From an uncultured Selenomonas sp. (lineage in GTDB: Bacteria > Bacillota > Negativicutes > Selenomonadales > Selenomonadaceae): a DNA stretch of 6,235 bases. Of the stretch, positions 5,373-6,235 are shown piece after piece. Where the stretch lies: positions 1 to 6,235 of the forward strand of contig CAMURM010000108.1 of the NCBI GenBank assembly GCA_947097535.1, in the 5' to 3' direction. Position 1 is the first letter of the stretch. Every line of letters begins with the position of its first letter. The notes under the pieces are model-generated. The model made no database searches. It was not told the DNA's origin and was given only the letters and a program-made list of their open reading frames with translations. A program made the position numbers and the translations under genes.

Positions 5373-6235
5373 AGCGCAGGAAAGCGCGGAAGGCCGCAGA
5401 GAGAAGGTCGCGTTCCTCATCGAGCATCTTCTGACGGAGATGCCCGCCTACCGCGAGGAAGCCGAGCATGTGCCGGACGTGGAGCAGGCGCAGCGCGACT
5501 TCCTGCGCGCTTTGATGAACGTGCGTCCGCCGATTCCCTTGCAGGCGGATTTCTTGCGTGTGCAGGACGCTCTGCTCACCGAAGAGCGCGAGGCGCGAGG
5601 CGTCGTCGACGGTGCGGCTCTGCCGACGGTGGCGGAAGAGAGGCGCACGGCTATGGCATGTGGCGCGGCGAGCGATGCGGGCATGGACACTGCAGATGAA
5701 AATTTCGTGCTCTGGCAGGGCGACATCACGCGCCTCGCCGTCGATGCCATCGTCAATGCGGCGAACGCCGCCCTGCTCGGCTGCTTTGTGCCGCTGCACC
5801 GCTGCATCGACAACGCGATTCACTCCGCTGCGGGTCTCTCGATGCGCGCCGCCTGCGACGAAATCATGCGCGCGCAGGGACACGAAGAGCCTGCCGGCAG
5901 CGCGAAGATCACGCCGGGATTCAACCTGCCCGCGCGCTATGTGCTGCATACGGTTGGTCCCATCATCGCGCCCGCGGGCAGCCGTGTCGAAGCGCCCGGC
6001 GTATTTGCCTGCGTCACGCGCGAGGCGACGCAGTGCCTTGCCTCCTGCTATCGCGTCTGCCTCGATCTCGCGGCGGCGCACGACCTGACCTCCGTCGCTT
6101 TCTGCTGCATATCGACGGGCGAATTCCGCTACCCGCCGCAGGAAGCGGCAGAGACAGCCGTCAAGACTTGCCGCGCGTGGCTTCAGGCGAATGACGTGCC
6201 CATGCGCATCATTTTTAATGTATTCAAGGATGAGG
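5362..6235 (+). CDS. SirTM-linked zinc macrodomain, protein-ADP-ribose hydrolase (3' end missing)
   Basis: The frame is open from the ATG at 5362 to the window edge; 291 residues are visible and perhaps 15-25 are missing. It should remove the ADP-ribose placed by the sirtuin upstream. Residues 14-73 form the N-terminal helical region seen in this subfamily (ALMNVRPPIPLQADFLRVQD, 50-69). The macrodomain starts near NFVLWQGDITRL (114-125) and has the ADP-ribose-binding VDAIVNAANAALLGC (127-141). The putative zinc motif is C141-x4-H146-x-C148 in GCFVPLHRCIDNAIH (140-154). VLHTVGP (194-200) and the phosphate loop CISTGEFRYP (249-258) follow. Residues about 92-113, rich in Ala, Glu and Asp, look like an extra linker compared with relatives I recall. 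The start is set by AAGGAG at 5348-5353 and overlaps the sirtuin stop. Lipoyl-carrier and lipoate-ligase genes might follow beyond the edge. Confidence 0.88.
   Translation, partial: MAIKAQESAEGRREKVAFLIEHLLTEMPAYREEAEHVPDVEQAQRDFLRALMNVRPPIPLQADFLRVQDALLTEEREARGVVDGAALPTVAEERRTAMACGAASDAGMDTADENFVLWQGDITRLAVDAIVNAANAALLGCFVPLHRCIDNAIHSAAGLSMRAACDEIMRAQGHEEPAGSAKITPGFNLPARYVLHTVGPIIAPAGSRVEAPGVFACVTREATQCLASCYRVCLDLAAAHDLTSVAFCCISTGEFRYPPQEAAETAVKTCRAWLQANDVPMRIIFNVFKDE

Noticed and set aside
5188..6081. Minus-strand open frame opposite the sirtuin end and macrodomain
   Set aside because: Arg/His-rich and motif-free; the + strand frame from 5362 is a clear macrodomain protein.
4494..6235. Sir2 plus macrodomain as an anti-phage NADase system
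   Set aside because: The sirtuin has SirTM zinc cysteines and the Gln substitution, and the macrodomain is the hydrolase type paired with SirTM. Neither matches the NAD-depleting Sir2 effectors of defence systems.

Overview
The window looks like the chromosome of a GC-rich Firmicute. The codon bias, strong AGGAG-type ribosome binding sites, fused permease/binding-protein transporter and sirtuin-macrodomain pair suggest a Negativicutes member such as a Selenomonas relative. That placement is an inference from style and gene content, not a match. All recognisable genes are on the + strand.

Layout from left to right: (1) the C-terminal ATPase half of an SbmA/BacA/YddA-type ABC exporter, cut by the left edge; (2) a 240-base gap with a perfect 12-bp palindrome, a strong hairpin that reads as an intrinsic terminator, and a good sigma-70 promoter overlapped by a dyad; (3) a single gene joining an FMN-binding split-barrel (pyridoxamine-phosphate-oxidase-like) domain to a two-cluster 4Fe-4S ferredoxin domain; (4) a visibly AT-richer HigBA toxin-antitoxin module with its own promoter and an operator-like dyad; (5) a two-gene quaternary-amine-type ABC importer (permease fused to binding protein, then an ATPase without CBS domains), starting only 10 bases after the antitoxin stop; (6) a GC-rich hairpin with a short T-run; (7) a class M sirtuin (SirTM) gene overlapping by 11 bases a zinc-type macrodomain gene that runs off the right edge.

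How the genes work together: HigB is probably an mRNA-cleaving toxin, and HigA neutralises it and represses the promoter. The importer has no obvious promoter of its own and may be read from the toxin-antitoxin promoter. In the last pair, the sirtuin should ADP-ribosylate a target protein and the macrodomain should remove the mark. In the known systems the target is a lipoyl-carrier protein (GcvH-L) modified by a dedicated lipoate ligase. Those partners are not in this window and would be expected just beyond the right edge.

The sirtuin-macrodomain pair is the most interesting content. It belongs to a described class rather than a new one. Features particular to this copy are the terminator in front of it, an apparent extra linker in the macrodomain protein, and the transporter next door. 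No tRNA, rRNA, CRISPR array or insertion sequence was seen.
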